In this document: piece after piece, positions 16,622-26,654 of the stretch | Layout of the letters: each line of letters opens with the position of its first letter | How positions within the stretch are numbered: the first letter of the stretch is position 1 | Position numbers and translations under genes: made by a program | Assembly (NCBI GenBank): GCA_900316685.1 | Contig: ONDS01000013.1 | Coordinates: 1-64,000, forward strand | Reading direction: 5' to 3' | DNA from: an uncultured Prevotellaceae bacterium | GTDB taxonomy: Bacteria; Bacteroidota; Bacteroidia; Bacteroidales; Bacteroidaceae | DNA: 64,000 bases | The notes under the pieces: model-generated | Told to the model about the DNA's origin: nothing | What the model saw: only the letters and a program-made list of their open reading frames with translations | Databases searched by the model: none

Positions 16622-17572
16622 CTAATTCCGTTTTCCTGCGATTTTTTTCTTATAATTTAACATTTCTCTCACGTTCCTCATCAGCCCCTCATACTTCGCT
16701 CTTTTCACGGCGCTGCCCTTGAATAACCGTCTATATTCCTCCACACTCAAATTCCTCCAACGTTCAGCCGTCATGCTCAATAGTTCATCCGAGGGCTGGA
16801 GCCTTGCCTCGTCGGTAGGGCGGGCGTAACGGTTCCATGGACAGGCTTCCTGACAACGGTCGCAACCATAGATGCAATGGCCCATCTTCTCGTCTGTACC
16901 CTCGGGCAACGGACCGCGATTCTCTATGGTTAGGTAGGATAGGCAGCGGCGGGCATCGAAATGGGTCGTACCTCCCTCGTCCATGCTCAGGGCTTGGGTA
17001 GGGCACGCATCCACACAACGACGACAATTGCCGCAACGAGAAGGTTGCGGCTGGTCGTATTCGCACTCGAAATCCACGAATAGCTCGCCTAAGAAAAACT
17101 GGCTGCCACCTTGCGGAACAATCAGCAGGTGGCTCTTGCCAATCCATCCCAAACCGGCCATCACAGCCCAATGGCGTTCCAAGATGGGGGCGGTGTCGCA
17201 AAAAGCACGATAGGTGGTAGCGCCTATACGCTCCGCCAATAGGTGGAGCTTCTCTTTCATCACATCATGGTAATCATTGCCGTAGGCGTAAACGGCCAGC
17301 TGTGGTTCACCTTCGGGAATACGACGCAAGGGCGCATAGTTGAGGGCCACGCAGATGATGCTCTTTACCTCGGGCATCAACAAACGGGGGTCCAGACGTT
17401 TGTCGATATGGTTCGCCATATAGCCCATGTCGGCATAAGAGCCGTCGCCTATCCACTGGAGGAAAAAGGCCTGAGTGGCAGGGTCGACGGCTTCAGCGGC
17501 GGCGATGCCGCAGGCACTGAAACCCAACGCCATCGCCGCCGACTTGATCTCATTCGAAGATCTTGAACTCAT
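16622..17572 (-). CDS. queG: Epoxyqueuosine reductase QueG
   Basis: The protein has 316 residues. The N-terminal cobalamin-binding part includes LGFSACGIA and LNYAP. GLGWIGKS is the conserved central motif. Two 4Fe-4S clusters are bound by CGNCRRCVDACP and CIYGCDRCQEACP. It reduces epoxyqueuosine to queuosine in tRNA, using cobalamin and iron-sulfur clusters. The C terminus is short after the second cluster (no HEAT-like extension), as in many Bacteroidetes. The ATG at 17572 overlaps the end of the upstream deacetylase by 23 bp, so it is the last gene of a three-gene operon. Confidence 0.93.
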   Translation of the reverse strand: MSSRSSNEIKSAAMALGFSACGIAAAEAVDPATQAFFLQWIGDGSYADMGYMANHIDKRLDPRLLMPEVKSIICVALNYAPLRRIPEGEPQLAVYAYGNDYHDVMKEKLHLLAERIGATTYRAFCDTAPILERHWAVMAGLGWIGKSHLLIVPQGGSQFFLGELFVDFECEYDQPQPSRCGNCRRCVDACPTQALSMDEGGTTHFDARRCLSYLTIENRGPLPEGTDEKMGHCIYGCDRCQEACPWNRYARPTDEARLQPSDELLSMTAERWRNLSVEEYRRLFKGSAVKRAKYEGLMRNVREMLNYKKKIAGKRN

Positions 17573-18161
17573 ATCCTTCGGAGCGAAGCCATTCTATGCT
17601 TTCGGGCAACGCCGTCTGCAACTTGTCGATGCTCTTCAGCGAGTCGTGGAAAGTGATGATCGATCCATTGCGGGCGTATTTCTTCACGTTCATCACCACA
17701 TCCTCTGCGGTCATCCACTTCGAATAGTCGCGCGTCACCAAGTCCCACATCACCACGCGGAAAGCCTTGCTCAACCAGTAATACTCACTCCAACGTAATA
17801 CACCGTGAGGAGGACGGAACAGATGGGAGTGGATGTACTCGTTGGCCTTCATCGTATTCATGATATAGGTCACGGTCCAATGCTTGTATGCTCCCAAGTG
17901 GTTGTGGGTGTGGTTGCCAACCTGATGCCCCTCATCGATGATGCGCTGGTAAAGGTCGGGGTATTTCACCACGTTGTCGCCCACCATGAAAAAGGTGGCC
18001 TTCACGTCATAGCGCCGCAGGGTGTCAAGAATGAAGGGCGTCGACTCGGGTATGGGACCGTCGTCGAACGTCAGGTATACCGAACGCTCATGCTTGTCCA
18101 TGCGCCACGTGGCTCGCGGAAAGAGCCAACGGAACCAGAAGGAGGGCTGCTCGAGTATCAT
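17550..18161 (-). CDS. Polysaccharide deacetylase (NodB-type, carbohydrate esterase 4)
   Basis: From the ATG at 18161 the protein has 203 residues. NodB motifs: TFDDGP with D33 and D34, HTHNH with metal-binding H84 and H88, and RPPHG. The C-terminal ITFHDS is motif 5. It removes N-acetyl groups from a glycan such as peptidoglycan or another cell-surface polymer. No clear signal peptide is seen; the N terminus FWFRWLFPRATW is hydrophobic-aromatic and could be membrane-associated. The ATG overlaps the stop of the DUF2723 gene as ATGA, so translational coupling is likely. A longer reading frame upstream overlaps DUF2723 and is not real. Confidence 0.9.
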   Translation of the reverse strand: MILEQPSFWFRWLFPRATWRMDKHERSVYLTFDDGPIPESTPFILDTLRRYDVKATFFMVGDNVVKYPDLYQRIIDEGHQVGNHTHNHLGAYKHWTVTYIMNTMKANEYIHSHLFRPPHGVLRWSEYYWLSKAFRVVMWDLVTRDYSKWMTAEDVVMNVKKYARNGSIITFHDSLKSIDKLQTALPESIEWLRSEGYEFKIFE

Positions 18162-21100
18162 TGGTAACTGGGCATGTGACCACCGCGACTCTGATAGGTG
18201 CCGAACAATCCTCGCATCTCCTCGTAGTGGGTGTTCACCCAAGCTTCGTCCACGTTGTTCATCGCATCGACAACCGACGAGAGAATCATCATGTGCATCT
18301 GGCATTCACGCTGGTAGGTGTAGAAGTCGACGGGCTCAAGGTTCATATACCATGTGAGGTATTGCTTCGAGTTCTTCCACATCTGGTCGGCCACGTGAGT
18401 GGCACGCTTCTTGTCGCCCACCATGCCGTAGGCCTTGATGATGTCCAGACCACCACTGATATACTCAAATGGCATGTTGTACTCGGGCATCTCCTTTTCC
18501 ATCTTATCCAGCACCTTTTTGGCCCTGGTCAGGTCACCCTTGTTCGCCAAGGCCACGGCCAGTTGGCCGAACAGGCGCTTGTGGGTGCAGCACATGCGGT
18601 AGACGGTCTGGTCCAGATAGAGACCCTCGGTGCTCAGTCCGCCATACTTGTATTTGTTCATCATCATGTCGTAGGTCTTGTCCACGTCGAAACGGTCTTC
18701 GGCCTTTGTGGTGAACGGTGTGATGCGGTAGGCGAGACCTTCCTGGATGGTGTTGTCGCCCAGGTTCATGTAGTTCTCGTCGCCCACGGTGATGGCTACG
18801 TACAACGGACGCACCCAGTTGCACTGCGACAGCATCTCAAGCATCATCAGGTCGCCTTTGCCCAGCGAACGATGACCCTTCAGCGAAATCACCATCTTGT
18901 CGGGGATGGAATCGTTGGGTATCATCATGCCGCTCTTGCGCACGGCTTCCTTGTCGATGGTCATATACACAGTGTCGGTGGGTATCACTTGCACCTTCTG
19001 GCTCCTGCCGTCCATGGTGCCGAACAGTGCATTCATCATCGCCTGCTGGTCGGGGGTAAGGTCGCCACGAACCCATACCTTCAGGATGTTTTTCAGTTCG
19101 AAGGGCTCCTCGCCGAACAGTTGTTTCGAACCCTCGGGATCTCTCTTGTACAAATCGAGGATGCCACTCTTCAGGTCGGGTTGGATGCTTACCATCTCGT
19201 TGGTGCCCGCGCAATAGTCCAGACGGGGCCAGCTGATGGGCACACTGGGCGACTCATAGGCGGGACGCTTCATCTGGTCGATATACCAATCGGTCTGCAG
19301 ATAACTGAGGTTGCACACTCGGGTGTCGGTGCGTACGCCTTCCACCTCTTGGCTGTACCACAGCGGGAAGGTGTCGTTGTCGCCGTTGGTGTAGATGATG
19401 GGATTGCCTTTCTCTTGAAGCGACATGAGGTAGTTCTCGCCGAAGTCACGGCAGGCGTAACGGCCGCTGCGGTCATGGTCGTCCCAGGTCTGCGACACCA
19501 TCTGGATGGGTACCAACAGACAGGCGGCACCTGCTACGGCAGCCACCACGCTGCCCTTGAGGTTGATGCGTTTCAGCAGGTCGATGAGGGCCACCACACC
19601 CAGTCCGCACCAGATGGCGAAGGCATAGAACGAACCGGCATAGGCATAGTCGCGCTCACGGGGCTGGTTAGGTGTTTGGTTCAGGTAGAGTACGATGGCC
19701 AGACCGGTCATGAAGAACAGGAAGAAGACCACCCAGAACTGGCGGATGCCGCGCTGACCGCGGAAGGCTTGCCAGAACATGCCGAGCAGACCCAGCAGCA
19801 GGGGCAGGCAGTAGAACACATTGTGGCCCTTGTTGTTCTTCAGGTCGTCGGGCAGTGTTTCTTGGTTGCCTAAACGGGCGTTGTCGATGAAGGGGATGCC
19901 GGTGAGCCAGTTGCCATGCTCCAACTCGCCATAACCCTGTATGTCGTTTTGCCGACCGGCGAAATTCCACATGAAATAACGCCAGTACATGAAGTTGCAT
20001 TGGTAGGAGAGGAAGAATTTCAGGTTCTCAATCATCGTTGGCATCTTCACGGGGTCGCCACCGTAGGCGGAGGGTACGTACTTACCTGTCACACCGCCCA
20101 ACCAATTCTCATACGACGAGGCATGGGAGGCACTGTACATGCGGGGGAATATCATGTTCTGCACATACTCGGGATTCTCTTTCCTGCTCACGATGAAATA
20201 ACTGTCGGGCTCATCGGCGCTGGCTTTCTCCTTGCGCTGCCAGATGGGGGCGCCCGACGACATCTTCACATGTCCGTCGTCGGTGGCTGCATATTCCGAG
20301 GTGTAAGCCTGGCCGTAGAGCAACGGACGGTAACCGTACTGGTCGCGGCTCAGGTAATTGCCCAAGGTGAAGATATCCTCGGGGGAGTTTTGGTCCATCG
20401 GGGGATTGGCTGATGAGCGAATCACTATCACGGCATAGGTGGAATAACCAATCATCAGCATCAGCATACACAGTGTGATGGTGTTCTTTACACGGGCTGT
20501 CACATACGAAGTGCCGTCCTTGCGCTTCTGCTTCAGTCCGAAATAAAGAACTGCCAATACTACCACGCCGATGAAGAAGGCGCTCCAACCATACCCGTAG
20601 AAGGGGATGCCAAGCATCGCAATGGCGAGGATGAACGAGAGGTTCTGGCGCTTGAGGCTCTGCTGCGTGTAACTCTCGTGGATGGCCCAGATTACGGCAC
20701 TCACCAAGAGGATGATGTAGATAATCAGACCTGTGTTGAACGACATCCCGAGGGTGTTCACGAAGAACAGCTCAAACCAACCGCCCACTGTGATGATGCC
20801 GGGAACGACACCGTAAAGCACGGCGGCCACGATGATGCCGGAAATGATCAATGCGAACAACGATCCTTTCAGGTTGGCGTTGGGGAATCGCTTGTAGTAG
20901 TACACCAACACGATGGCGGGGATGCACAACAGGTTCAACAAGTGCACACCGATACTCAGACCGGTCATATAGGCGATCAACACCAGGTATCGGTCGCTAT
21001 GTGGTTCGTCGGCATGGTCTTCCCATTTCAATATCAGCCAGAACACCACGGCGGTGAAAGCACTCGAATAGGCATATACCTCGCCCTCCACGGCACTGAA

Positions 21101-21514
21101 CCAGAAAGTGTCGCTCCAGGTGTATATCAACGCACCCACCATGCCAGAGGCTTCTATGGCTATCAGCTTGGCGGTGGTCAGCGAGTCCCAGTCTTTAAGT
21201 ATCAGGCGGCGGGCCAGATGGGTGATGGTCCAGTAGAGGAACAGGATACACAGGGCGCTCAACAGGGCGTTCATGATGTTGATGAGATAGGCCACGTTCG
21301 ATGGGTCGCTTGTGAACTGCGAGAAAAGGTTGCCTGTCAACATGAAGAACGGGGCGCCTGGGGGGTGACCCACTTCTTGTTTAAACGCTGTTAGAATAAA
21401 TTCGGGGCAGTCCCAGAAACTGGCTGTCGGCTCTACGGTAGAGCAATACGTGACGGCGGCAATCAGAAAAGCCAACCAACCTAACGCATTGTCCACCAAT
21501 CTGAATCTTTTCAT
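18158..21514 (-). CDS. DUF2723 / glycosyltransferase family 117-like membrane protein
   Basis: The protein has 1118 residues. The first 650 or so hold about 12-14 transmembrane helices of the GT-C type. The early TVEPTASFWDCPEFILTAFK and VGHPPGAPFF motifs are diagnostic for DUF2723, with the acidic residue expected to be catalytic. The remaining soluble part is long and helical (TPR-like towards the end: LAVALANKGDLTRAKKVLDK). GT-C proteins transfer sugars from a lipid-linked donor to proteins or glycans. DUF2723 is widespread in Bacteroidetes and has been linked to O-glycosylation or mannosyl transfer. First gene of the operon with the deacetylase and queG. Confidence 0.88.
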   Translation of the reverse strand: MKRFRLVDNALGWLAFLIAAVTYCSTVEPTASFWDCPEFILTAFKQEVGHPPGAPFFMLTGNLFSQFTSDPSNVAYLINIMNALLSALCILFLYWTITHLARRLILKDWDSLTTAKLIAIEASGMVGALIYTWSDTFWFSAVEGEVYAYSSAFTAVVFWLILKWEDHADEPHSDRYLVLIAYMTGLSIGVHLLNLLCIPAIVLVYYYKRFPNANLKGSLFALIISGIIVAAVLYGVVPGIITVGGWFELFFVNTLGMSFNTGLIIYIILLVSAVIWAIHESYTQQSLKRQNLSFILAIAMLGIPFYGYGWSAFFIGVVVLAVLYFGLKQKRKDGTSYVTARVKNTITLCMLMLMIGYSTYAVIVIRSSANPPMDQNSPEDIFTLGNYLSRDQYGYRPLLYGQAYTSEYAATDDGHVKMSSGAPIWQRKEKASADEPDSYFIVSRKENPEYVQNMIFPRMYSASHASSYENWLGGVTGKYVPSAYGGDPVKMPTMIENLKFFLSYQCNFMYWRYFMWNFAGRQNDIQGYGELEHGNWLTGIPFIDNARLGNQETLPDDLKNNKGHNVFYCLPLLLGLLGMFWQAFRGQRGIRQFWVVFFLFFMTGLAIVLYLNQTPNQPRERDYAYAGSFYAFAIWCGLGVVALIDLLKRINLKGSVVAAVAGAACLLVPIQMVSQTWDDHDRSGRYACRDFGENYLMSLQEKGNPIIYTNGDNDTFPLWYSQEVEGVRTDTRVCNLSYLQTDWYIDQMKRPAYESPSVPISWPRLDYCAGTNEMVSIQPDLKSGILDLYKRDPEGSKQLFGEEPFELKNILKVWVRGDLTPDQQAMMNALFGTMDGRSQKVQVIPTDTVYMTIDKEAVRKSGMMIPNDSIPDKMVISLKGHRSLGKGDLMMLEMLSQCNWVRPLYVAITVGDENYMNLGDNTIQEGLAYRITPFTTKAEDRFDVDKTYDMMMNKYKYGGLSTEGLYLDQTVYRMCCTHKRLFGQLAVALANKGDLTRAKKVLDKMEKEMPEYNMPFEYISGGLDIIKAYGMVGDKKRATHVADQMWKNSKQYLTWYMNLEPVDFYTYQRECQMHMMILSSVVDAMNNVDEAWVNTHYEEMRGLFGTYQSRGGHMPSYQ

Positions 21515-21554
21515 CCTAAAATGTCTTGATATTGTTATTTCGAAATAATCGCTG

Positions 21555-21562
21555 CAAAATTA
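21555..21562 (-). promoter_or_regulatory. Promoter -7 box of the DUF2723 operon
   Basis: CAAAATTA on the plus strand reads TAATTTTG on the minus strand, about 40 bp before the ATG at 21514. The -33 element is not distinct. Confidence 0.5.
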
Positions 21563-21690
21563 GCTAAAAATATTCATATAATAGACCTTCCTGTAAAGAT
21601 TTAATTTTTCTTTAGAGTAGAGGGTTGTTTATACATTAGGATATTGGGCAGACTCCCTCCTTTTCCAGGGCTTTTTCCTCTCCACCCCTC

Positions 21691-22134
21691 CTATATGAAA
21701 AACGCCATGATTAACGCATAGCGCAAAAACTTACCCACGAGGGTACTGAGAGCGGTCAATGGCAAGTTGGCCCGCATCAATCCCAAGAGGATGCTGATGG
21801 CCGTGCCTATGAGGGGAAGGAATGCGAAAAAGCCCATCAAGGCACCACGCCCCCCCAAAAAGCGCTGGGCCTTGTCTAAGTTCTCCTTCTTCACATGCAG
21901 ATATTTCTCTATCCACTCCATCTTGCCCAATCGACCTACTCCGTAGTTGAACATACTGCCCAACCAGTTGCCGATGGTGCCGTAGATGGCCAAGGGTACG
22001 GGCTCAAGGCCGGCAGCCACCAAACCTACCATCACAGCCTCGCTGCTGAAGGGAAGGAAACTGCCGGCTATGAAGGCGGCTATCAACATGCCCCAGTAAC
22101 CGTAGTTGATCAGAAAATCAAGGAGGGAATCCAT
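21691..22134 (-). CDS. YqaA/DedA-like small membrane protein (VTT domain)
   Basis: The protein has 147 residues with three or four hydrophobic segments. AGSFLPFSSEAVMVGL and the later FFAFLPLIGTAISILLGLMR contain the two proline-glycine re-entrant motifs of the SNARE-associated (VTT) family, matching the YqaA subgroup. Function in this family is associated with lipid scrambling and membrane homeostasis, but the substrate is not established for YqaA. It overlaps the 3' end of the larger membrane protein gene upstream by 25 bp, so the two are probably cotranscribed. Confidence 0.85.
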   Translation of the reverse strand: MDSLLDFLINYGYWGMLIAAFIAGSFLPFSSEAVMVGLVAAGLEPVPLAIYGTIGNWLGSMFNYGVGRLGKMEWIEKYLHVKKENLDKAQRFLGGRGALMGFFAFLPLIGTAISILLGLMRANLPLTALSTLVGKFLRYALIMAFFI

Positions 22135-23051
22135 AGGTTATATGCACCAACGGCGAAGGTGAGTAACAAAAGGAGATAGAACATGATATTGGTCAGCCAA
22201 GTGTGCGTGAGCGTGATGAAATGGGCCAACAGTGGAGCGGTATTCACCACCAGCAACGCCATCAACGGCACATAATGTTGGGGCTGCAACACGATAAAGA
22301 TGAGGGTCATCACATCCATCAGGATGAACACCTCGTAGAGCATGCGGGTCTGCAACTTGTCGCTATAGCTGTTGCGCAGGTAGTGTACGATGCCCACCAA
22401 GGCGCAGAGGGCGACGAATCCGAAAGTCACCAACTGGTGCTCGTCTATGCCTCTGTAATCGAACAGTGGAGTGAACACGCTCAAATCACTCACATGGTCG
22501 CTCAGCAACGACAGGTCGCGCATGAATACGCAATAGCCGCCCACGAACCAGTAGGGGGTGAACAGGCCAAGCAGCGAGGCGAAAAAGGTCTTGCCGTTCA
22601 ATGTGTAGAGGTTGAAGGCCATGGCACCCCAAAGGAAAGGAATGAAGAAAAGAACTTGGATGAACACCAGGCTGGCCAACCCTAAACAGAGAAATCCGTA
22701 AAACACCCAACCCGATGCCTTGCGCTGTTGGTAACATCGGAACAGCATGGTGTACATCGCTACGGCACAGAGCGACACGATGCCCATGCGAAGGTCGGGA
22801 TAGAGGGCATTTGTGGCAATAAGCAACAGCAGAAAACTGCCGCTGACCATCTTGCTGTACACTCGAAGCAGCTGATTGGAATTGTTCAGCTCAATCAGCA
22901 AGTAGGTCGACATGCCTAAGCAGATGGTCTGCATCCACAACCGTTCTTCCACCATGCCACAAGCCACCCAGGTGGCCACGGTGACCACCATCAGGAAGGG
23001 CAACGAAAACCGGCTCTCCGCAAAGATATTTTGAAATCGCTTGTAGGCCAA
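22110..23051 (-). CDS. Polytopic membrane protein of unknown function
   Basis: The protein has 313 residues with about 9-10 hydrophobic helices and no recognisable catalytic motif. I recall similar Bacteroidales proteins (DUF6427-like) but cannot confirm the family. The C terminus overlaps the yqaA-like gene by 25 bp, so the pair is likely one transcription unit. A -7-like box (CAAAAATA at 23061-23068) is very close to the chosen start, and another (CAAAGATA at 23021-23028) lies inside it, leaving a start at Met21 (22991) as an alternative. Confidence 0.6.
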   Translation of the reverse strand: MAYKRFQNIFAESRFSLPFLMVVTVATWVACGMVEERLWMQTICLGMSTYLLIELNNSNQLLRVYSKMVSGSFLLLLIATNALYPDLRMGIVSLCAVAMYTMLFRCYQQRKASGWVFYGFLCLGLASLVFIQVLFFIPFLWGAMAFNLYTLNGKTFFASLLGLFTPYWFVGGYCVFMRDLSLLSDHVSDLSVFTPLFDYRGIDEHQLVTFGFVALCALVGIVHYLRNSYSDKLQTRMLYEVFILMDVMTLIFIVLQPQHYVPLMALLVVNTAPLLAHFITLTHTWLTNIMFYLLLLLTFAVGAYNLWIPSLIF

Positions 23052-23130
23052 TTCTCAATTCAAAAATACCTCATCGCCGAAGGCGACAATTTTTCGACAT
23101 ACGTCTTAACAACTCGTCAACATTCAACAT

Positions 23131-24399
23131 TCACAAATCCTTTCCTATATCGCTGCGGAAGTATTTGTCGGTGAACTGTATCTTGCTCGCTTCCTTGAAA
23201 CTCTTCGCCAACGCCTCTGCCTTGTCCTTGCCGTAGCTACTCACAGCTATCACACGACCGCCGTTGGTCACCACTGCTCCGTCTTTCTCGGCCGTACCGC
23301 TGTGGAACACGATGCTCCCTTCCACCTCATCCAGACCGCTGATGGCGTATCCCTTGCGGTAGGACTGGGGATAGCCGCCACTGACAAGCATCACACACAC
23401 GGCGGCACGTTCATCGAACGTCACTTCGCACTCGTCGAGCGTGCCCTTGGCCACTCCCTCGAACAGGTCTACAATATCGCTCTTCAAACGCAACATCACG
23501 CTCTCGGTCTCGGGATCGCCCATCCTACAGTTGTACTCTATCACCATGGGTTCGCCCTTCACATTGATAAGACCGAAGAAGATGAAACCCTTGTAGTCAA
23601 TACCTTCGCTTGCCAAACCCTCGACAGTGGGACGGATGATGCGCTCTTCCACCTTGCCCATCCATTCCTTGGTGGCAAAGGGAACAGGGCTCACACTGCC
23701 CATGCCTCCGGTGTTCAAACCGGTGTCACCCTCGCCGATGCGCTTGTAGTCCTTGGCTTCGGGCAGTATCTGGTAATGTCGACCGTCGGTCAAGACAAAC
23801 ACCGAGCATTCGATGCCGCTGAGGAACTCTTCGATCACCACCTGAGCCGAGGCTTGTCCGAACATACCTCCGAGCATCTCCTTCAACTCTTGCTGGGCTT
23901 CCTCTAACGTGGGGAGGATGAGCACACCCTTGCCGGCGCACAAACCATCGGCCTTCAGTACGTAGGGTGGCTCAAGGGTCTCTAAGAAACGCAGGCCTTC
24001 TGCCAATGTGGAGCCATCAAAGGTCTGGTAACGGGCGGTGGGGATATGATGGCGCATCATGAACGCCTTGGCGAAATCTTTCGAACCTTCCAAACGGGCT
24101 CCAGCCTGTGAGGGACCGATCACGGCGATATGACGGGTCGTCGGGTCGGAGGCGAAGTCGTCATAGATTCCTTTCACCAATGGGTCTTCGGGACCTACCA
24201 CCACCATATCCACCTGATGGTTCAGGGCGAAGGCTTTCAGCGCATCGAAATCGTCGGCTTTGATGGCCACGTTCTCACCGCAGTTTCCCGTCCCCGCATT
24301 GCCGGGGGCGATATACAGTTTGTCCACTTTCGGACTTTGTGCAATTTTCCATGCCAGGGCGTGCTCTCTGCCGCCGCTTCCTAATAATAATATGTTCAT
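23131..24399 (-). CDS. purD: Phosphoribosylamine--glycine ligase PurD
   Basis: The protein has 422 residues, the normal PurD length. It starts [18 protein letters not shown], typical of GARS, and carries the ATP-grasp regions [13 protein letters not shown] and the [11 protein letters not shown] metal-binding block. It couples phosphoribosylamine and glycine with ATP in the second step of purine synthesis in the cytosol. No purine operon partners are adjacent. A -7 box (CAAACATA, 24451-24458) lies about 50 bp upstream of the ATG. Confidence 0.96.
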   Translation of the reverse strand: MNILLLGSGGREHALAWKIAQSPKVDKLYIAPGNAGTGNCGENVAIKADDFDALKAFALNHQVDMVVVGPEDPLVKGIYDDFASDPTTRHIAVIGPSQAGARLEGSKDFAKAFMMRHHIPTARYQTFDGSTLAEGLRFLETLEPPYVLKADGLCAGKGVLILPTLEEAQQELKEMLGGMFGQASAQVVIEEFLSGIECSVFVLTDGRHYQILPEAKDYKRIGEGDTGLNTGGMGSVSPVPFATKEWMGKVEERIIRPTVEGLASEGIDYKGFIFFGLINVKGEPMVIEYNCRMGDPETESVMLRLKSDIVDLFEGVAKGTLDECEVTFDERAAVCVMLVSGGYPQSYRKGYAISGLDEVEGSIVFHSGTAEKDGAVVTNGGRVIAVSSYGKDKAEALAKSFKEASKIQFTDKYFRSDIGKDL

Positions 24400-24476
24400 A
24401 TATCGACAATTAATTACTTATTTGTTTACTCCATACCCTCCTTAATTCCTCAAACATATCTCTCACCCCTCACTTC

Positions 24477-26654
24477 TCACTCCTTACCTCTCAAATAGTC
24501 ATCAAAATAATCGCTAATCCGCTCATGCAGGTGCGTACTCTGATGTCCCCGCATGTTATGAGGCTCTCCGGGGTAGACGAAGAAGTCGGGCTGAGTGCCT
24601 GCCTGGATACAGGCTGCGATGAACGACAGGCAGTGCTGGGGAACCACCGTGGCATCGTTGTAACCGGTGATAATCTGCAACTTACCCTTCAGGTCCTTGG
24701 CGCGAGGGATGAGCGAGGTCTGCTCATAACCCTCGGGATTGGTCTGCGGCGTATCCATGTAACGCTCACCATACATCACCTCATACCATTTCCAGTCGAT
24801 CACGGGACCGCCAGCCACGCCTACCTTGAACACCTCGGGGTGGTTCACCATCAGCGTGATGGTCATGAAACCGCCGAAACTCCAGCCATGCACACCCATG
24901 CGGTCGGCATCCACATAAGGCAACGAGCGCAGATAGTCCACTCCTTTCATCTGGTCGGCCATCTCTTCCTGACCCAAACGGCGGAAGGTCACTTGCTCGA
25001 AGTCGCGACCGCGGTTCTCGCTACCTCGGTTGTCGAGTATGAACAACAGGTATCCCTTCGTGGCCATGTAGGTCTCCCAACCCCTGCTGCCATAGTGCCA
25101 CGAGGCATCTACATTATGGGCATGCGGACCGCCATAGACATAGACGATGGTGGGGTATTTCTTCGTGGGGTCGAAATGGATGGGTTTCACCATTCGATAA
25201 TACAGGTCGGTCTGTCCGTCGGCGGCCTTGATGGTGCCACTCTCATAAGTGGGCACCTCATAGTCTTTCCACGGGTCGGCGGCACGTAGGTAGGCGGTTC
25301 GCTTTGCCTTGCCGCCCTCTATGTTGATGATGTCGATGTTTCTCGGACGGGTGGGGGCAGATGATACGTCGTATACGTAACGACCACTCTTGCTCAACTC
25401 GCCACGGTGGTAACCCTCGCCGTCGTCTATCAGCGTACGCTTGCCGTTGCTTACGCTCACCTCATGGAAATTGGCTTGGATGGGATGCTCCTCGTTGCTG
25501 AGGATGATCGCCGACTTCCTCTTCTCGTTGAAACCCATCAGCTCCATGACCACCCACTCGCCCTTCGTCAGTTGCTTGAGCAATTTGCCGTCGGTATTGT
25601 ATAGGTAGAGATGGTTGTAACCGTCACGCTGACTCTGTAGGATGAACTTCTTGCTGTCCCAAGGCAGAAAGGTGATGGGATGGAGGGGCTCCACGTATTT
25701 GTCGCTCGTCTCGCGGTAGAGCTCGCCTTTCTTCTTCCCGCTCACCGCGTCGTAGGCGGTCAGACGACAGTCGTTCTGGTCACGGTTGAGTTCAAACATG
25801 TAGAGCGTGCTGCCATCGGGACTCCATTGTATATTGGTGAAATAACGGTCGGTGGGGTCGCCGGCATCTAAATAGACCACGCGGTCGGTGGCTACGTCGA
25901 ACACTCCCACCGTCACCTTATGCGATGTCTCGCCCGCCATGGGGTATTTGTCGGGCTCATAACTGGCGATGCGATGGTCGATGTCCACCTGTGGGTAGTC
26001 GGTCACCATGCTCTGGTCCATGCGGTAGAAAGCGAGTTTGCTGCCGTCGCTGCTCCAGAAGGTGCCTTTCTCGATGCCGAACTCGTCACGGTGAACGCTC
26101 TGTCCATACACCAACTCGCGGGAACCGTCGCGGCTCACCTGGTGCAGACGACCTTCGGCATCGGTCACATATAGGTTGTGATTGGCCACGAAGGCGACAC
26201 AGCGCGACTGGCTGTTCCAGTCTTCCGATGTCTCGCATAGGCCGTTCACCTGTCGGCTCTGACGCCATACGCAACGTTTCGTTTCCCAGTTCACCAACAA
26301 TCGCTCTTGCTTGCTGCTCAGCAACACGAGGGGCTCGTCGGCATAAGGGAAGGTGGCGTAGTAGAAATGGCGGATGCGGGTGCTGTCCACTGTGCCGGCC
26401 CACTCGTTCAGCTCCACAAGGTCGAAGAGCGGTCGCTCTGTGCCGTTCTGCTTGTCTACGAGACTGCAATGGTCGTATTCGGTGCGTATCAACTCGTCGC
26501 CCCACCAAGCGGTGTAGCGGTTCTCGGGCACCATGTTGTGGTAGTTGTTGCCCCCGTAGTTCAGGTCTTCTAAAGTGAATAGTTTTTTCTGGGCCATAAC
26601 ATTGGTGGTGGATAACAGGAGGGTGGCGAATATGACGGATAGGCTAATCCTCAT
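24477..26654 (-). CDS. Dipeptidyl peptidase IV-type S9 family prolyl peptidase
   Basis: From the ATG at 26654 the protein has 725 residues with a signal peptide (about 1-22, ending VMAQ). The DPP-IV N-terminal beta-propeller occupies about 80-480. The C-terminal alpha/beta-hydrolase has the nucleophile S592 in HGWSFGGFM, the acid in ITGYNDATV and the histidine in PGEPHNM. It removes X-Pro dipeptides from peptide N termini in the periplasm or at the cell surface. The reading frame extends over 110 codons further upstream inside the methyltransferase gene, but the signal peptide fixes the start. The start overlaps that gene's stop by about 11 bp. Confidence 0.93.
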   Translation of the reverse strand: MRISLSVIFATLLLSTTNVMAQKKLFTLEDLNYGGNNYHNMVPENRYTAWWGDELIRTEYDHCSLVDKQNGTERPLFDLVELNEWAGTVDSTRIRHFYYATFPYADEPLVLLSSKQERLLVNWETKRCVWRQSRQVNGLCETSEDWNSQSRCVAFVANHNLYVTDAEGRLHQVSRDGSRELVYGQSVHRDEFGIEKGTFWSSDGSKLAFYRMDQSMVTDYPQVDIDHRIASYEPDKYPMAGETSHKVTVGVFDVATDRVVYLDAGDPTDRYFTNIQWSPDGSTLYMFELNRDQNDCRLTAYDAVSGKKKGELYRETSDKYVEPLHPITFLPWDSKKFILQSQRDGYNHLYLYNTDGKLLKQLTKGEWVVMELMGFNEKRKSAIILSNEEHPIQANFHEVSVSNGKRTLIDDGEGYHRGELSKSGRYVYDVSSAPTRPRNIDIINIEGGKAKRTAYLRAADPWKDYEVPTYESGTIKAADGQTDLYYRMVKPIHFDPTKKYPTIVYVYGGPHAHNVDASWHYGSRGWETYMATKGYLLFILDNRGSENRGRDFEQVTFRRLGQEEMADQMKGVDYLRSLPYVDADRMGVHGWSFGGFMTITLMVNHPEVFKVGVAGGPVIDWKWYEVMYGERYMDTPQTNPEGYEQTSLIPRAKDLKGKLQIITGYNDATVVPQHCLSFIAACIQAGTQPDFFVYPGEPHNMRGHQSTHLHERISDYFDDYLRGKE

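Noticed and set aside
18161-19873. Plus-strand open frame of 570 codons
   Set aside because: It is antisense to the DUF2723 gene, has a composition typical of shadow frames (H, V, G and Q rich), and shows no domain or ribosome site.
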